Below are positions 35,073 through 43,631 of a stretch of DNA of 64,000 nucleotides, one piece after another. Position 1 is the first letter of the stretch, and each line of letters starts with the position of its first letter. Made by a program: the position numbers and the translations under genes. The stretch is from Pseudomonas arsenicoxydans (lineage in GTDB: Bacteria > Pseudomonadota > Gammaproteobacteria > Pseudomonadales > Pseudomonadaceae): contig NZ_RCZE01000018.1 in the NCBI RefSeq assembly GCF_006438915.1, positions 57,026-121,025 on the forward strand, written 5' to 3'. Below the pieces are notes generated by a model. That model saw nothing but the letters and a program-made list of their open reading frames with translations. It was not told where the DNA came from and searched no databases.

Positions 35073-37475
35073 TTATGCTCGATGATCAATGACCAAAGGT
35101 GTTTTTCCGCTGTGTTTATTTCTTGCGAACTCCGATTCGGCGCACTCGTGAACGACAACCGTTATAAAGCGATCGCTCACTGCGTTCGACAGTGCTTCAT
35201 CGGTCAATAAACATTGGTAAACATTGTCGGCGTCTGAACTCACTAAAACGCGCAACCGCTCCATGCCGTCCGGCGTGTGGTCGAGGACCATTTGAATTGG
35301 CATCCCGATGCTGTCCTGCAGCGCCAACGGTGAAATGAACTGTGTGCCTACACGCAGCAGCTTGCCGTGGCGCTGAAGCAACTGGAATCGAGGTGATTCA
35401 AGCCCACATGGGCAGGCTCCGGCTACCCAGCGACCGGTGTCGCCAACGTCATACCGGCGCACGTCCTGGCCTTGCCGTGCCCGGGATGTGAACAGCAAAC
35501 GGCCAATCTCGTCGGCCTGAACAGGCACATCCTGTTCAATGTGTACGATTTCCAGGTGTTGGGTATCGCACATCAAATGGAACACGCCATCGGCCGTCGC
35601 GGCGCAGGCATGCCCCAGAGGACCTGCGTCGACCGAGCCATAGATCGCCGATCGTATTTTCTGCACACCACAGCTTTCCATCAGGCGCACGCTGGCCTTT
35701 GCCGGGTGCTCGCCACCGAGAAACACCTTATTGATGCCGCCGTACGCACGAAGTGGGTCCTGTTCATTTGCAAACAGGCGGTGCAAGGTGCTCGGCATGC
35801 CGATCAGTACGGTGACGCGGTAATCCACGATCATCCGGGCTATTTCACTGAAGTCGTCATTTGGCGGTGCCCCCATCGGAAAATGGGTAATGCCCATCTG
35901 CTCAAGCACCTTGGTAAAGCTGGAAAACCCGCCGTACAAGCTGCCGCCGTAGAACAGGTTCATTACCCGATCCGTGGAAGAATCAAGGCCTGCGGCGAAC
36001 ATGCCGTCGGCCGCCGCGCGCATCTGTCGCTCGAAATCGCGATAACTGAACCCCGAGAGCGTCGGAGTGCCGCTGCTTCCTCCCGAACGAAAATACAACT
36101 GAGCTGCACCACTGATTGGCCGGTTCACGAACGCGTTTTTATCCATGATCGGCGCCTGGCCTACAGGAGGAGGCGGAGGTAGCGCGTCGAGTGTTGCCCG
36201 CCCGGTCACGGTCGCCTGCGGCAAACTCACCGAGATTCGGCGGCTCAGACGGGACAGCGCGTAGACACCATCATGCGGTTCACCGGTGTAGCCGTCATGA
36301 ATGGACCCGCAGGGCGCAATGCGCGTGACACCGGCATTGACCAAGGTGCGTACCAGCTGCGGCGTTTGCAGGGGTGTGCAGATCAGCGCGCAACTTTGCA
36401 GCACGGTACGCCACGGCAGTAACGTCTCGGCGATCAAGTGATTCGGTACCGGTTTGAGCATCAGCGTGCGGAACAGTGGCGATGGTGCGAGCGTTTGATG
36501 GTGCTCCCAAATGATCCGCCACCCCGAGCCGTTCCAGACACGGCCGGTCTTGTTCGCGAAGCAGAGGTCCAGTCGTGCCATGGCGCAGCGAGTGGTGATT
36601 TCCGAAGCTTCCTGATCGGTGGGTACCAGCGCCGGCCACTGCGGGGCGCGACGTTTGAAGGCGTCGACCAGCCGCTCACCCATATCCTGCAACACAGCCG
36701 GATCGTCACTGTCGACCAGCAACCATTGCGGGCTGGAGCAGGCCTGTTGATCCAGGCTACAGACTTCATCCACCAGGGCATCCAGCGTTGATGCACAGGC
36801 CGCGTCTGGCGACAGGTAAGCGAAACTGATTCTGTGTCCCCAGTCGATCCAGCGACATCCGGCGGGGATGTTGTCACGAATGGCTTTGAGCGCCTTTTCA
36901 CCCCCCCAGGCAGCCACGCCATCGGCGTGGGCGCAGAGTTCAGGGATCTGTGCCGTGCTGACAGGCAGCACCGCGACGAAATCCGCCAACCTGCCGCTGA
37001 TGTCACACTGCACCAGCGCCGCGAGTAACCGGGCGGTCACGCCTTCGTCGCTGGAACTGGGACGAAGCCAGTTGATGTTGCCGGCGAGCAGGCTTTCGAC
37101 GACTGCGCAGAACGCCAGCATCGGTGCGTTGCCCGGTGTCACATGCACGACCAGTCCCAGCGGGTGCCAGCTTTCAAAACTCGCTTGCCGGTAGTCGATA
37201 CGTCGCAGCGAGCGGGGTTGTTCGCCCAGCTCTCGCTCAAGTTTGGTGTTGAGACTGTTGCGCTGGCAAAAGTCGACAAGCCCTTGGCGTTGATCATCGT
37301 CTAGAGGGAGATCCAGTGTTCGAGCCAGCAATTGCTGGGCAAAACGAGTGGCGGTTTCGATCACGGTATCGCTGTCGATCGGTGCACTCAGCAGCTGTGG
37401 CAGTTGTTGATGCAGTCCCTGAAGAGTTGCCTCAAGAGTGACATCGTCGCGCAGGTGGCCATTAATCAAGTACAT
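35073..37475 (-). CDS. LuxC-like acyl reductase fused to a PaaK-like adenylation domain
   Basis: The 800-residue fusion starts at ATG 37475 (GGAGAGG six bases upstream). Residues about 1-430 match LuxC, which reduces acyl thioesters to aldehydes with NADPH: HVTPGNAPM is the nucleotide-binding region and SLDQQACSSPQ holds the catalytic Cys (Cys246). A Pro-run linker (about 433-437) joins a PaaK-like domain (about 440-800) with FRSGGSSGTPTLS and YGSVDAGPL. LuxC proteins are usually about 480 residues and alone. The architecture implies that an acid is adenylated and reduced by one polypeptide, together with the LuxE-like protein encoded just upstream. No luciferase is present. Substrate unknown. 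Confidence 0.82.
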   Translation of the reverse strand: MYLINGHLRDDVTLEATLQGLHQQLPQLLSAPIDSDTVIETATRFAQQLLARTLDLPLDDDQRQGLVDFCQRNSLNTKLERELGEQPRSLRRIDYRQASFESWHPLGLVVHVTPGNAPMLAFCAVVESLLAGNINWLRPSSSDEGVTARLLAALVQCDISGRLADFVAVLPVSTAQIPELCAHADGVAAWGGEKALKAIRDNIPAGCRWIDWGHRISFAYLSPDAACASTLDALVDEVCSLDQQACSSPQWLLVDSDDPAVLQDMGERLVDAFKRRAPQWPALVPTDQEASEITTRCAMARLDLCFANKTGRVWNGSGWRIIWEHHQTLAPSPLFRTLMLKPVPNHLIAETLLPWRTVLQSCALICTPLQTPQLVRTLVNAGVTRIAPCGSIHDGYTGEPHDGVYALSRLSRRISVSLPQATVTGRATLDALPPPPPVGQAPIMDKNAFVNRPISGAAQLYFRSGGSSGTPTLSGFSYRDFERQMRAAADGMFAAGLDSSTDRVMNLFYGGSLYGGFSSFTKVLEQMGITHFPMGAPPNDDFSEIARMIVDYRVTVLIGMPSTLHRLFANEQDPLRAYGGINKVFLGGEHPAKASVRLMESCGVQKIRSAIYGSVDAGPLGHACAATADGVFHLMCDTQHLEIVHIEQDVPVQADEIGRLLFTSRARQGQDVRRYDVGDTGRWVAGACPCGLESPRFQLLQRHGKLLRVGTQFISPLALQDSIGMPIQMVLDHTPDGMERLRVLVSSDADNVYQCLLTDEALSNAVSDRFITVVVHECAESEFARNKHSGKTPLVIDHRA

Positions 37476-37476
37476 C

Positions 37477-38607
37477 TCATGCCTCTCCAATCAGTTCGGA
37501 CGCGGCCATTGCGCAGCTTCGGCTGGCGGTGGTTCCGGCGCGTCCATGCAGTTCAAACCAGTCGGTTGTCAGGCCGCACCCGCAGCTTGCGCCGGGATGC
37601 AGAGTCGCCAGATCGCCCATCACCACGGCATGCGCCGGGCTTGAAGAAATGTAGGGCGATACGAATTCCAGCAAGCCACGCCGGCCGTAGGGCTGGACGC
37701 TGAAGTCGGCGGGATTGCGCACGAAAACCTTCGAATAAACCGGCACATGAAAATGCTGGTGAGCACATTGGACGTAAGGCACGGCGTGCTCTACGGCTCC
37801 GTAACCATCCCGGCAGCGAGCCAGTTCGATACCCAGTTGGCGGTTGATCCGTTGATACAACTGCGACAGGGGGATCTCCTGCGCGGCCTGGGTTTTCCAG
37901 CCTCCGCCGAGAAATACCAACGACTCGGCCGGCAGCTTGAGGTCCGCGCAACCGGTGTCGTCCATGTGTTGCAACGCCTGGGACAGAAACGCTGGAAATC
38001 CAAGAATGCGCACGGGTAAACCTTCTTCGGCGAATGCCTGCAAGGCGTGGACAACCCCGAACACATCGAACGCGTGGCCTTTGCCGGTCAGGCGCAATCC
38101 GTAGGCGACTCGGTTGGCGGGCGCATAGCTGCACAAAAACTGATCGGTGAAGGCGGTCCCCAGGCTGATGGCTGCTTCGGGTTCATAGCTCAGGAGCAAG
38201 TAGTTGCAGGGGCGGTCTGGAGTGTCCCAGCCGTAGTGCCGGAAGATGTGGCTCACCATGCCTTGGGCGGCCGCCATGCTCCGGGTGTCGTAGCGCATGC
38301 GACTTTTTTGCCCGCTGGTACCTGACGATGTCAGCTCCAGCGCGCCTTCGCCCGAGGGGCTCGACAGTAAATGGCGTTTGAAATAGTTGGCGAAAATCGG
38401 CGGCAACCTTGACCAGTCATCCATCGACTCCAACGCCTTGGCATCAAGTCCGTTGGCGTTCAGCCAGTGCTTATATCCCGGTGTTTGCTGGTAATGGAAC
38501 AGGCTGATTTCGCTCATCGCCCGATTGAACAGGCCATCTGGCACTGAATCCAGGCAATAGGGTTTTGTTAACGCGCAAAGCGCATCGGTGTGGGGTAAAT
38601 GGATCAT
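37477..38607 (-). CDS. LuxE-like acyl-protein synthetase
   Basis: LuxE activates a fatty acid as acyl-AMP, holds it on a Cys near its C-terminus and passes it to LuxC. This 376-residue protein has the adenylation motif ELTSSGTSGQKS (about 91-102), YGAVEHAVPY in the middle, and a Cys at about residue 365 in SRSCAMAASEL. That position matches Cys364 that I recall for Vibrio LuxE. ATG 38607 was chosen over the TTG at 38610. The stop lies one base before the LuxC-fusion ATG (ATGAGATG), so the two are coupled. It follows the exporter gene by 21 bases. Confidence 0.83.
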   Translation of the reverse strand: MIHLPHTDALCALTKPYCLDSVPDGLFNRAMSEISLFHYQQTPGYKHWLNANGLDAKALESMDDWSRLPPIFANYFKRHLLSSPSGEGALELTSSGTSGQKSRMRYDTRSMAAAQGMVSHIFRHYGWDTPDRPCNYLLLSYEPEAAISLGTAFTDQFLCSYAPANRVAYGLRLTGKGHAFDVFGVVHALQAFAEEGLPVRILGFPAFLSQALQHMDDTGCADLKLPAESLVFLGGGWKTQAAQEIPLSQLYQRINRQLGIELARCRDGYGAVEHAVPYVQCAHQHFHVPVYSKVFVRNPADFSVQPYGRRGLLEFVSPYISSSPAHAVVMGDLATLHPGASCGCGLTTDWFELHGRAGTTASRSCAMAASELIGEA

Positions 38608-38628
38608 CAATGGACCTGCGCTTTGGGA

Positions 38629-39870
38629 TCAGACGGTAAGTGCGACAGCGTTGCGGCGTAGAACAAACCGCAAGGGCAACAGGCACAGGAGCCCTGCGAT
38701 GCCCGCCATCAGGGCGAAGGATTCATGGCTGTTCCCGGCGCCGGCTGCCGCGAGAATCGAGCCACCGCCCCCCATGACGACGATTGAGATCATGCCGATC
38801 ATGGCCGAGACCAAACCTTTGCTGTCGTCGCTTGTAAACAAGGCGAGGCGGTAGAGTGCGGCATTGCTCATGCCAAGTCCGACGGCGTAGAGACCAAGGC
38901 AACCGATCAGCAAGGGCGTCGAGACGCCGTAGGCACTGAGGATGACCAATGCGATGAGCCCGCCGCACAGAGGCCACAGTGCGTATCGAATCAATTGGGG
39001 GATTTCGGTCTTGGCGATCAATCGATTGAGTATCAGATTGCCAAGAATGACCGCCGCAAACACCGGGATTTGCCACAGACCATACGCCAGCGGCGATAAC
39101 CCCAGATTGTGCATCAGCAACAGCGGTGCCAACCCGATCCAGGCAATCAAGGGCAAACTCATGATGCCCAGCGCGACAGTGGCGCTGAGGAATCGCGGGT
39201 TACCGAGCAATGCGGCATAACGGCGTACGGTACCGCCCCATTCAAACGGCACGGCCATCAGGCGCTGGCCGTCGTGGCGCAGCGTGCCTACGGTTTCCGG
39301 CATGTACACGTAAAGTGCCAGCCAGACCAACAAGCCGCTCATGCCCAACAGTAGAAACAGCTCCCTCCAGGTCAGCCACTCCAGCAACAGGCTGCCTAAC
39401 AGTGGGCCAAGAAGCGGAGAAAGCAATGCGACATTTCCCAGCAATGCCATGATTTTTATGGCGTCCGCTTCGCAGAATACTTCCTGCAATGCCGGGTAGC
39501 TGACGGCGATGACAAACCCCAATCCCATGCCCTGTATCAGGCGTAATCCATTGAACACATAAATGTTTTGCGCAATGAATGCAGCACCGCAGGCGAGGGC
39601 GAATAGTGCGCAACCGATCAGTAACATTTTACGGCGGCCGAAGTGATCGGACAGTGGCCCGATAAGCCATTGCAACAGTATCCCTCCCGCCAGATACAGG
39701 GTGAAAGCGTAAGGAATATGTTGTGCGCTGACATTCAAGTCATGAGTGACGGTCAACATGGCCGGCATGATAATGTCGCTGGCCATATAAGTCAGCAGTT
39801 CGAAAAGAGTTATTGCAAAGCAAAAGCCAAGTAGATGATACAGGCTTATTTTTATTAAAGGCCTGTCCAT
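38629..39870 (-). CDS. MdfA-like MFS drug/metabolite exporter
   Basis: The 413-residue inner-membrane protein has 12 predicted helices. In helix 1 FELLTYMASDIIMPAM carries Glu24 and Asp32, the equivalents of Glu26 and Asp34 of E. coli MdfA that bind proton and substrate. GPLSDHFGRRK is the loop 2-3 motif of the MFS. It is first in the lux-like operon, with AGGA upstream of ATG 39870, and probably exports the pathway product or protects the cell from a reactive aldehyde. The non-coding stretch before it (to 40129) holds only its promoter and the terminator of the small lipoprotein gene. Confidence 0.88.
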   Translation of the reverse strand: MDRPLIKISLYHLLGFCFAITLFELLTYMASDIIMPAMLTVTHDLNVSAQHIPYAFTLYLAGGILLQWLIGPLSDHFGRRKMLLIGCALFALACGAAFIAQNIYVFNGLRLIQGMGLGFVIAVSYPALQEVFCEADAIKIMALLGNVALLSPLLGPLLGSLLLEWLTWRELFLLLGMSGLLVWLALYVYMPETVGTLRHDGQRLMAVPFEWGGTVRRYAALLGNPRFLSATVALGIMSLPLIAWIGLAPLLLMHNLGLSPLAYGLWQIPVFAAVILGNLILNRLIAKTEIPQLIRYALWPLCGGLIALVILSAYGVSTPLLIGCLGLYAVGLGMSNAALYRLALFTSDDSKGLVSAMIGMISIVVMGGGGSILAAAGAGNSHESFALMAGIAGLLCLLPLRFVLRRNAVALTV

Positions 39871-40026
39871 GACATTCCTGATGATCGCGTTAAATTGATG
39901 TGGCGATAGAGTATCCAGCGAGCCGGTGCAGTTCCAATGAACGATTGAGACTTAAAGCTTCAACAGTTTTCGTGATATGTCCAAGTGCAGCTAAGTCTTA
40001 AATGCAAGGTGAATAAGGCTGTACGA

Positions 40027-40054
40027 AAAATGCCCGCGACAGGGCGGGCATTTG
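40027..40054 (-). terminator. Rho-independent terminator of the small lipoprotein gene
   Basis: AAATGCCCGC pairs with GCGGGCATTT around a six-base loop, and on the minus strand the stem is followed by TTTTCG. It lies about 75 bases after the lipoprotein stop codon at 40130. Confidence 0.75.
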
Positions 40055-40129
40055 TTCAGTTGTTATTGGGTTGGAGAGTTTTCCTACAAGTGAATGTTCA
40101 ATTACCTATGAGAGAACACCGGCCCAACG

Positions 40130-40267
40130 TTATCGATGCTGGTAATAACCCGGCCCGCCACGGTCGTAGTGGTGATCCCCGTGCCAACCGCCGTGGGGGA
40201 AAATGATGCAGCCACTCAAGGCCAAAATTGCGATCAGGGGAATCAGCTGTGTGATTCGACGAAACAT
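40130..40267 (-). CDS. Small lipoprotein, His/Gly-rich
   Basis: This 45-residue gene is below the size usually called. ATG 40267 is eight bases after GAGG. The product begins MFRRITQLIPLIAILALSGC, a complete lipoprotein signal with LSGC as lipobox, so Cys20 would be lipidated. The mature 26 residues are rich in His, Gly and Tyr (HGGWHGDHHYDRGG), which could bind a metal. A terminator follows. Short His/Gly-rich lipoproteins are common in Pseudomonas; the function is unknown. Confidence 0.72.
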   Translation of the reverse strand: MFRRITQLIPLIAILALSGCIIFPHGGWHGDHHYDRGGPGYYQHR

Positions 40268-40383
40268 TTCGAAATCCTCATGGTTAACGCCGCTATGAAG
40301 CCAAATCTCTTCATCGGCTGTAACATGAGACCCCGTTTACAGCGCGCCATCCCCGTAGAAAGGTAGGGGTTTGGCATGCGTTC

Positions 40384-40401
40384 GGATACAAAGCGGATAC
40401 A
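40384..40401. promoter_or_regulatory. Direct repeat of CGGATACA with 11-base period
   Basis: GGATACA occurs at 40384-40390 and at 40395-40401, each preceded by C, one helical turn apart. This spacing is typical for OmpR-family response regulators. It lies 22 bases before the small membrane-protein gene at 40423. CGGATACAAA also occurs at 29924, inside the inverted repeat described there. Confidence 0.45.
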
Positions 40402-40422
40402 TTTCAGGTTCAGGAACTCGCA

Positions 40423-40611
40423 ATGACTCAATCGCAACGTTTGAAATACTCGATTCTGATCTCCCTGGTCGTGTTGGGGATCATGTTCGGCCTTTCGTAT
40501 CTGCAAAACGAAGGTGTCATCAGCGAGAAGCTGTTTCAGTACATCGCCATCGGAGTGGCGGTGATCGTGGTGGTGGTCAACGGCGTGATGCGTCGCAAGG
40601 TCAAGCCTTGA
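40423..40611 (+). CDS. Small two-helix membrane protein
   Basis: The 62-residue protein has two hydrophobic segments (about 9-26, SILISLVVLGIMFGLSYL, and about 40-55, YIAIGVAVIVVVVNGV) with a short acidic loop, and ends in basic residues (MRRKVKP). AGGA lies eight bases before ATG 40423. No family is recognised. Its end overlaps the last bases of the convergent regulator gene. Confidence 0.7.
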   Translation: MTQSQRLKYSILISLVVLGIMFGLSYLQNEGVISEKLFQYIAIGVAVIVVVVNGVMRRKVKP

Positions 40612-41002
40612 GCGACGCCTCTTGAACGGATGAACCGCGATGGAGCATGGCTAAGGCGTGCGGATGCAGGCTGTAGCTTTTGTCCGGATTGAGCGTGATC
40701 ACGCCTTCGCTGCACAAGCGTTTCAATACTTCCCGCACGCTGAGAAAGGACAAGGGAATGTCCAGGTCCAGCAACTGGCTGTGCACGCCGCGCACGCCAA
40801 GGCTTCGGTCGCTTTCGGCGGCGACCAGCAAGGCGTCAATGACTTTGAGGCGAATCAGGCTGGTGCGCAGGCCAAAGCTCTTGAGCAGCAATCGGATGCG
40901 CTCATTGCCATTGCGCTCGCCGCGCGGCTCGAAAATACCGGAGCCCATGGCAGGGCCCGTTGATGCATTGCTGCCGTCCGTTGGCAGTTGCGAGTTGTAC
41001 AT
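40601..41002 (-). CDS. Winged-helix regulator, Fur-like
   Basis: The 133-residue protein has a predicted winged helix in its second half: IRLLLKSFGLRTSLIRLKVIDAL resembles the start of the Fur fold, followed by IPLSFLSVREVLKRLCSEGVI as the recognition helix and wing. The usual His/Cys metal ligands of Fur are not evident. Such proteins are sometimes annotated Fe2+/Zn2+ uptake regulation protein in Pseudomonas. ATG 41002 has a strong AAGGAG seven bases upstream; a longer frame to 41056 is unlikely. It lies beside pvdQ but points the other way. Confidence 0.65.
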   Translation of the reverse strand: MYNSQLPTDGSNASTGPAMGSGIFEPRGERNGNERIRLLLKSFGLRTSLIRLKVIDALLVAAESDRSLGVRGVHSQLLDLDIPLSFLSVREVLKRLCSEGVITLNPDKSYSLHPHALAMLHRGSSVQEASLKA

Positions 41003-41160
41003 GCAAAAACTCCTTTTCCGAGCCAGCCAGGAAATGTAAAGGGGGCTCTCAGTCATTTAGACGAACGAGCACGACAAATAATGAAGGCCCAAATGTAGAA
41101 AATTTGTCGGCGCCATGTCAGCGGCATGTGAGAAGGCCAATTGGAATGGCTTTGCGAGCC

Positions 41161-41183
41161 TAAATTTTTGTCTTTTGTTTCGT
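41161..41183 (+). promoter_or_regulatory. PvdS-type iron-starvation promoter (IS box) upstream of pvdQ
   Basis: GCCTAAAT (41158-41165) matches the (G/C)CTAAAT -35 element used by the sigma factor PvdS, and CGT follows at 41181-41183 as -10. The spacer is 15 bases, one short of the usual 16. It ends 45 bases before the pvdQ start, a sensible distance. Confidence 0.6.
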
Positions 41184-41228
41184 TCCTGAGAGAAGGCAGG
41201 GTGTTTGTCTTTTCGATCAGGAGCGAGT

Positions 41229-43574
41229 GTGATTATTTCCAGGCAGTTAACCAGGCTAAGCCTTGCGGGTTTGTTAGTGGCGCTGAGTCTTGCGGCAAAC
41301 GCCCGCAGTCAGCCAGAGCAGGCGAGCGCTGACATACGCCGCACCGGTTTCGGCGTGCCGCACATTCGTGCCGACAATGAGCGGGGGCTCGGTTATGGCA
41401 TCGGTTACGCCTACGCTCAGGACAACCTGTGTTTGCTGGCCAGCGAAATAGTCACCGTCAATGGTGAGCGCTCACGCTACTTCGGTCCGCAACAACGGAC
41501 TGTCGAAGAGCGTGAGAACCTGGTCAGCGACCTGTTTTTCACCTGGCTGAACACCCCAGAAGCGGTCGCCGGTTTCTGGCAGGCGCAAACGCCCGAAGTG
41601 CAACAACTCGTTGACGGTTATGTCGCCGGCTACAACCGTTCGCTGGCAGAACGCCGTGCACGGGGTTTGCCTGCGCAGTGTCAGGGGGCCTGGGTGCGCG
41701 AGATTACTTCCCAGGACCTGGTCAAGCTGACCCGTCGTCTGCTGGTCGAAGGTGGAGTAGGGCAGTTCGCCGAAGCGTTGGCGGGTGCCACCCCGCCCCA
41801 AGCCGTCACGCAAGTGAGCGCCGCGCCGTCGTCCTTCCAGGTGGCGGCCTCGCGCATGCAGCGGTTTGCGCTGGATCGCGGGAGTAACGCCGTGGCCATC
41901 GGCAGCGAACGCTCGTTCAACGGGCGCGGGATGCTGCTGGCCAATCCGCATTTCCCCTGGGTCGGCGGAATGCGCTTCTACCAGATGCACCTGACAATTC
42001 CCGGCAAACTGGATGTGATGGGCGCTGCGCTGCCAGGGTTGCCGATGATAAACATCGGGTTCAACCAGCACCTGGCCTGGACCCACACGGTGGATTCGTC
42101 CAAACATTTCACGCTGTATCGGCTGCAACTTGATCCCAAGGATCCGACCCGCTACCTGCTGGACGGCAAGTCCAAACCATTGCACAAACAAACCCTGACG
42201 GTGAAGGTGCAGCAACCCGATGGTCAGACCTCGCAGGTCGAGCACGTGGTGTACAGCTCGGAGTTTGGCCCAATTGTGCAATGGCCCGGAAAACTCGATT
42301 GGGATCATCAATACGCGTACAGCCTGCGCGACGCCAACCTGGATAACGATCGGGTCCTTCAGCAGTGGTATGCGATGAACCAGGCGAACAGCCTCAAGGA
42401 TTTGCAGGCCTCGGTGCACAGCCTTCAGGGCATCCCGTGGGTCAACACCCTGGCCGTGGATGATCAAGGGCAAACGCTTTACATGAACCTGTCGGTGGTG
42501 CCAAACGTCAATGCCGAAAAACTGGCCAAGTGCAGCGATCCCCGGGCAGGGTTGCAAATGATCGTGCTCGACGGCTCCAACAGTGCCTGCGCCTGGGATA
42601 TTGACCCGCAAGCGGCGCAAAAAGGCATTTATGCAGCAGCCAATCTGCCGCAGTTGTCGCGCAAGGATTTTGTGCAGCACTCCAATGATTCCGCCTGGAT
42701 GGCCAACCCGGCGCAACCGCTCACCGGGTTCTCGCCGCTGATCAGCCAGGAAGGCCAGCCGTTGGGCATGCGCTCGCGTTTTGCACTGGATCGATTGAGC
42801 ACGCTGAACAAGTCCGGGCTTTTGACGGCAGCGGATTTGCAACGGATGGTAATGGACGATCAGGTGTACCTGGCCGCCCAGGTCATGCCGGATCTGCTGC
42901 AGTTCTGTGCCGGTGACCTGGTGGCCGATGACGCGGCGCTCAAGCCGCTGTGCGGCAGTTTAAAAGCGTGGGACCGCCGGGCGAATCTGGATAGCGGTCT
43001 GGGCTTTGTCCACTTCCAGAAAATCATGGAGCCGTTGCAGCAAAACCCGGGTATCTGGCGCGTGGCATTTGATCCCAAAGATCCGCAAAACACTCCGCGT
43101 GGTCTGGCCATTGACCGGGCGGATGTCGCCAAGGCGCTTCGCGAGGCCATGCTCGTTTCGGTAAAACAGGTGAAAGCCCAAGGATTGAAGCCAGACGTAC
43201 GCTGGGGTGATATTCAAGTGGTCAGCAGCGGCGGCCAGCAAACGCCAATCCATGGTGGCCCCGGCACATTGGGCGTCTACAACGCCATTCAAAGCGTGCC
43301 GAGAACAGACGGCAAACTTGAAGTGGTCAGCGGCACGAGCTACTTGCAGGTAGTGACTTTCGATGACGAGGGGCCGCACGCTCAAGGTTTGCTGGCGTTC
43401 TCGTTGTCCAGCGATCCGGGTTCGAAGTACGCCCGGGACCAGACGCTGGCTTTTTCGAAGAAGCACTTGAGTGTGCTGCCGTTTACCGAGCAGCAGATCA
43501 CGGCAGACCCGCAGTACCAGGCGCAGACGATTCGCGAGCAGGATGGAAAAGCCGGGACGGTGGCTGCGCAGTAA
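41229..43574 (+). CDS. pvdQ: Acyl-homoserine lactone / pyoverdine-precursor acylase
   Basis: This periplasmic Ntn-hydrolase of 781 residues has a signal peptide (MIISRQLTRLSLAGLLVALS). The precursor self-cleaves before Ser219 in DRGSNAVAIG; counting from that Ser, His is at 23 (NPHFPW), as in PvdQ. In P. aeruginosa PvdQ removes the myristoyl chain from the pyoverdine precursor and also splits long-chain acyl-homoserine lactones. GTG 41229 is preferred because AGGAG lies five bases upstream; an earlier TTG has none. A PvdS-like promoter precedes it and a FecR-type gene follows on the other strand, both consistent with the pyoverdine role. No other pvd gene is in the window. Confidence 0.85.
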   Translation: MIISRQLTRLSLAGLLVALSLAANARSQPEQASADIRRTGFGVPHIRADNERGLGYGIGYAYAQDNLCLLASEIVTVNGERSRYFGPQQRTVEERENLVSDLFFTWLNTPEAVAGFWQAQTPEVQQLVDGYVAGYNRSLAERRARGLPAQCQGAWVREITSQDLVKLTRRLLVEGGVGQFAEALAGATPPQAVTQVSAAPSSFQVAASRMQRFALDRGSNAVAIGSERSFNGRGMLLANPHFPWVGGMRFYQMHLTIPGKLDVMGAALPGLPMINIGFNQHLAWTHTVDSSKHFTLYRLQLDPKDPTRYLLDGKSKPLHKQTLTVKVQQPDGQTSQVEHVVYSSEFGPIVQWPGKLDWDHQYAYSLRDANLDNDRVLQQWYAMNQANSLKDLQASVHSLQGIPWVNTLAVDDQGQTLYMNLSVVPNVNAEKLAKCSDPRAGLQMIVLDGSNSACAWDIDPQAAQKGIYAAANLPQLSRKDFVQHSNDSAWMANPAQPLTGFSPLISQEGQPLGMRSRFALDRLSTLNKSGLLTAADLQRMVMDDQVYLAAQVMPDLLQFCAGDLVADDAALKPLCGSLKAWDRRANLDSGLGFVHFQKIMEPLQQNPGIWRVAFDPKDPQNTPRGLAIDRADVAKALREAMLVSVKQVKAQGLKPDVRWGDIQVVSSGGQQTPIHGGPGTLGVYNAIQSVPRTDGKLEVVSGTSYLQVVTFDDEGPHAQGLLAFSLSSDPGSKYARDQTLAFSKKHLSVLPFTEQQITADPQYQAQTIREQDGKAGTVAAQ

Positions 43575-43601
43575 CCGCCAAGGCGCCGGGTTCAAAAAAC
43601 C

Positions 43602-43631
43602 AAGGCCGCACCCTACAAGGGTTGCGGCCTT
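43602..43631. terminator. Bidirectional terminator between pvdQ and fecR
   Basis: AAGGCCGCA pairs with TGCGGCCTT around CCCTACAAGGGT, which can itself pair. The stem serves both convergent genes. Its outer end overlaps the stop codon of the FecR-like gene. Confidence 0.7.

Noticed and set aside
32766..39870. Bioluminescence operon
   Set aside because: No luciferase alpha or beta subunit or flavin reductase gene is present around the lux-like genes.
41472..42842. 456-residue open frame antisense to pvdQ
   Set aside because: The acylase frame with Ser219 and His23-equivalent is certain; the antisense frame has no motif.
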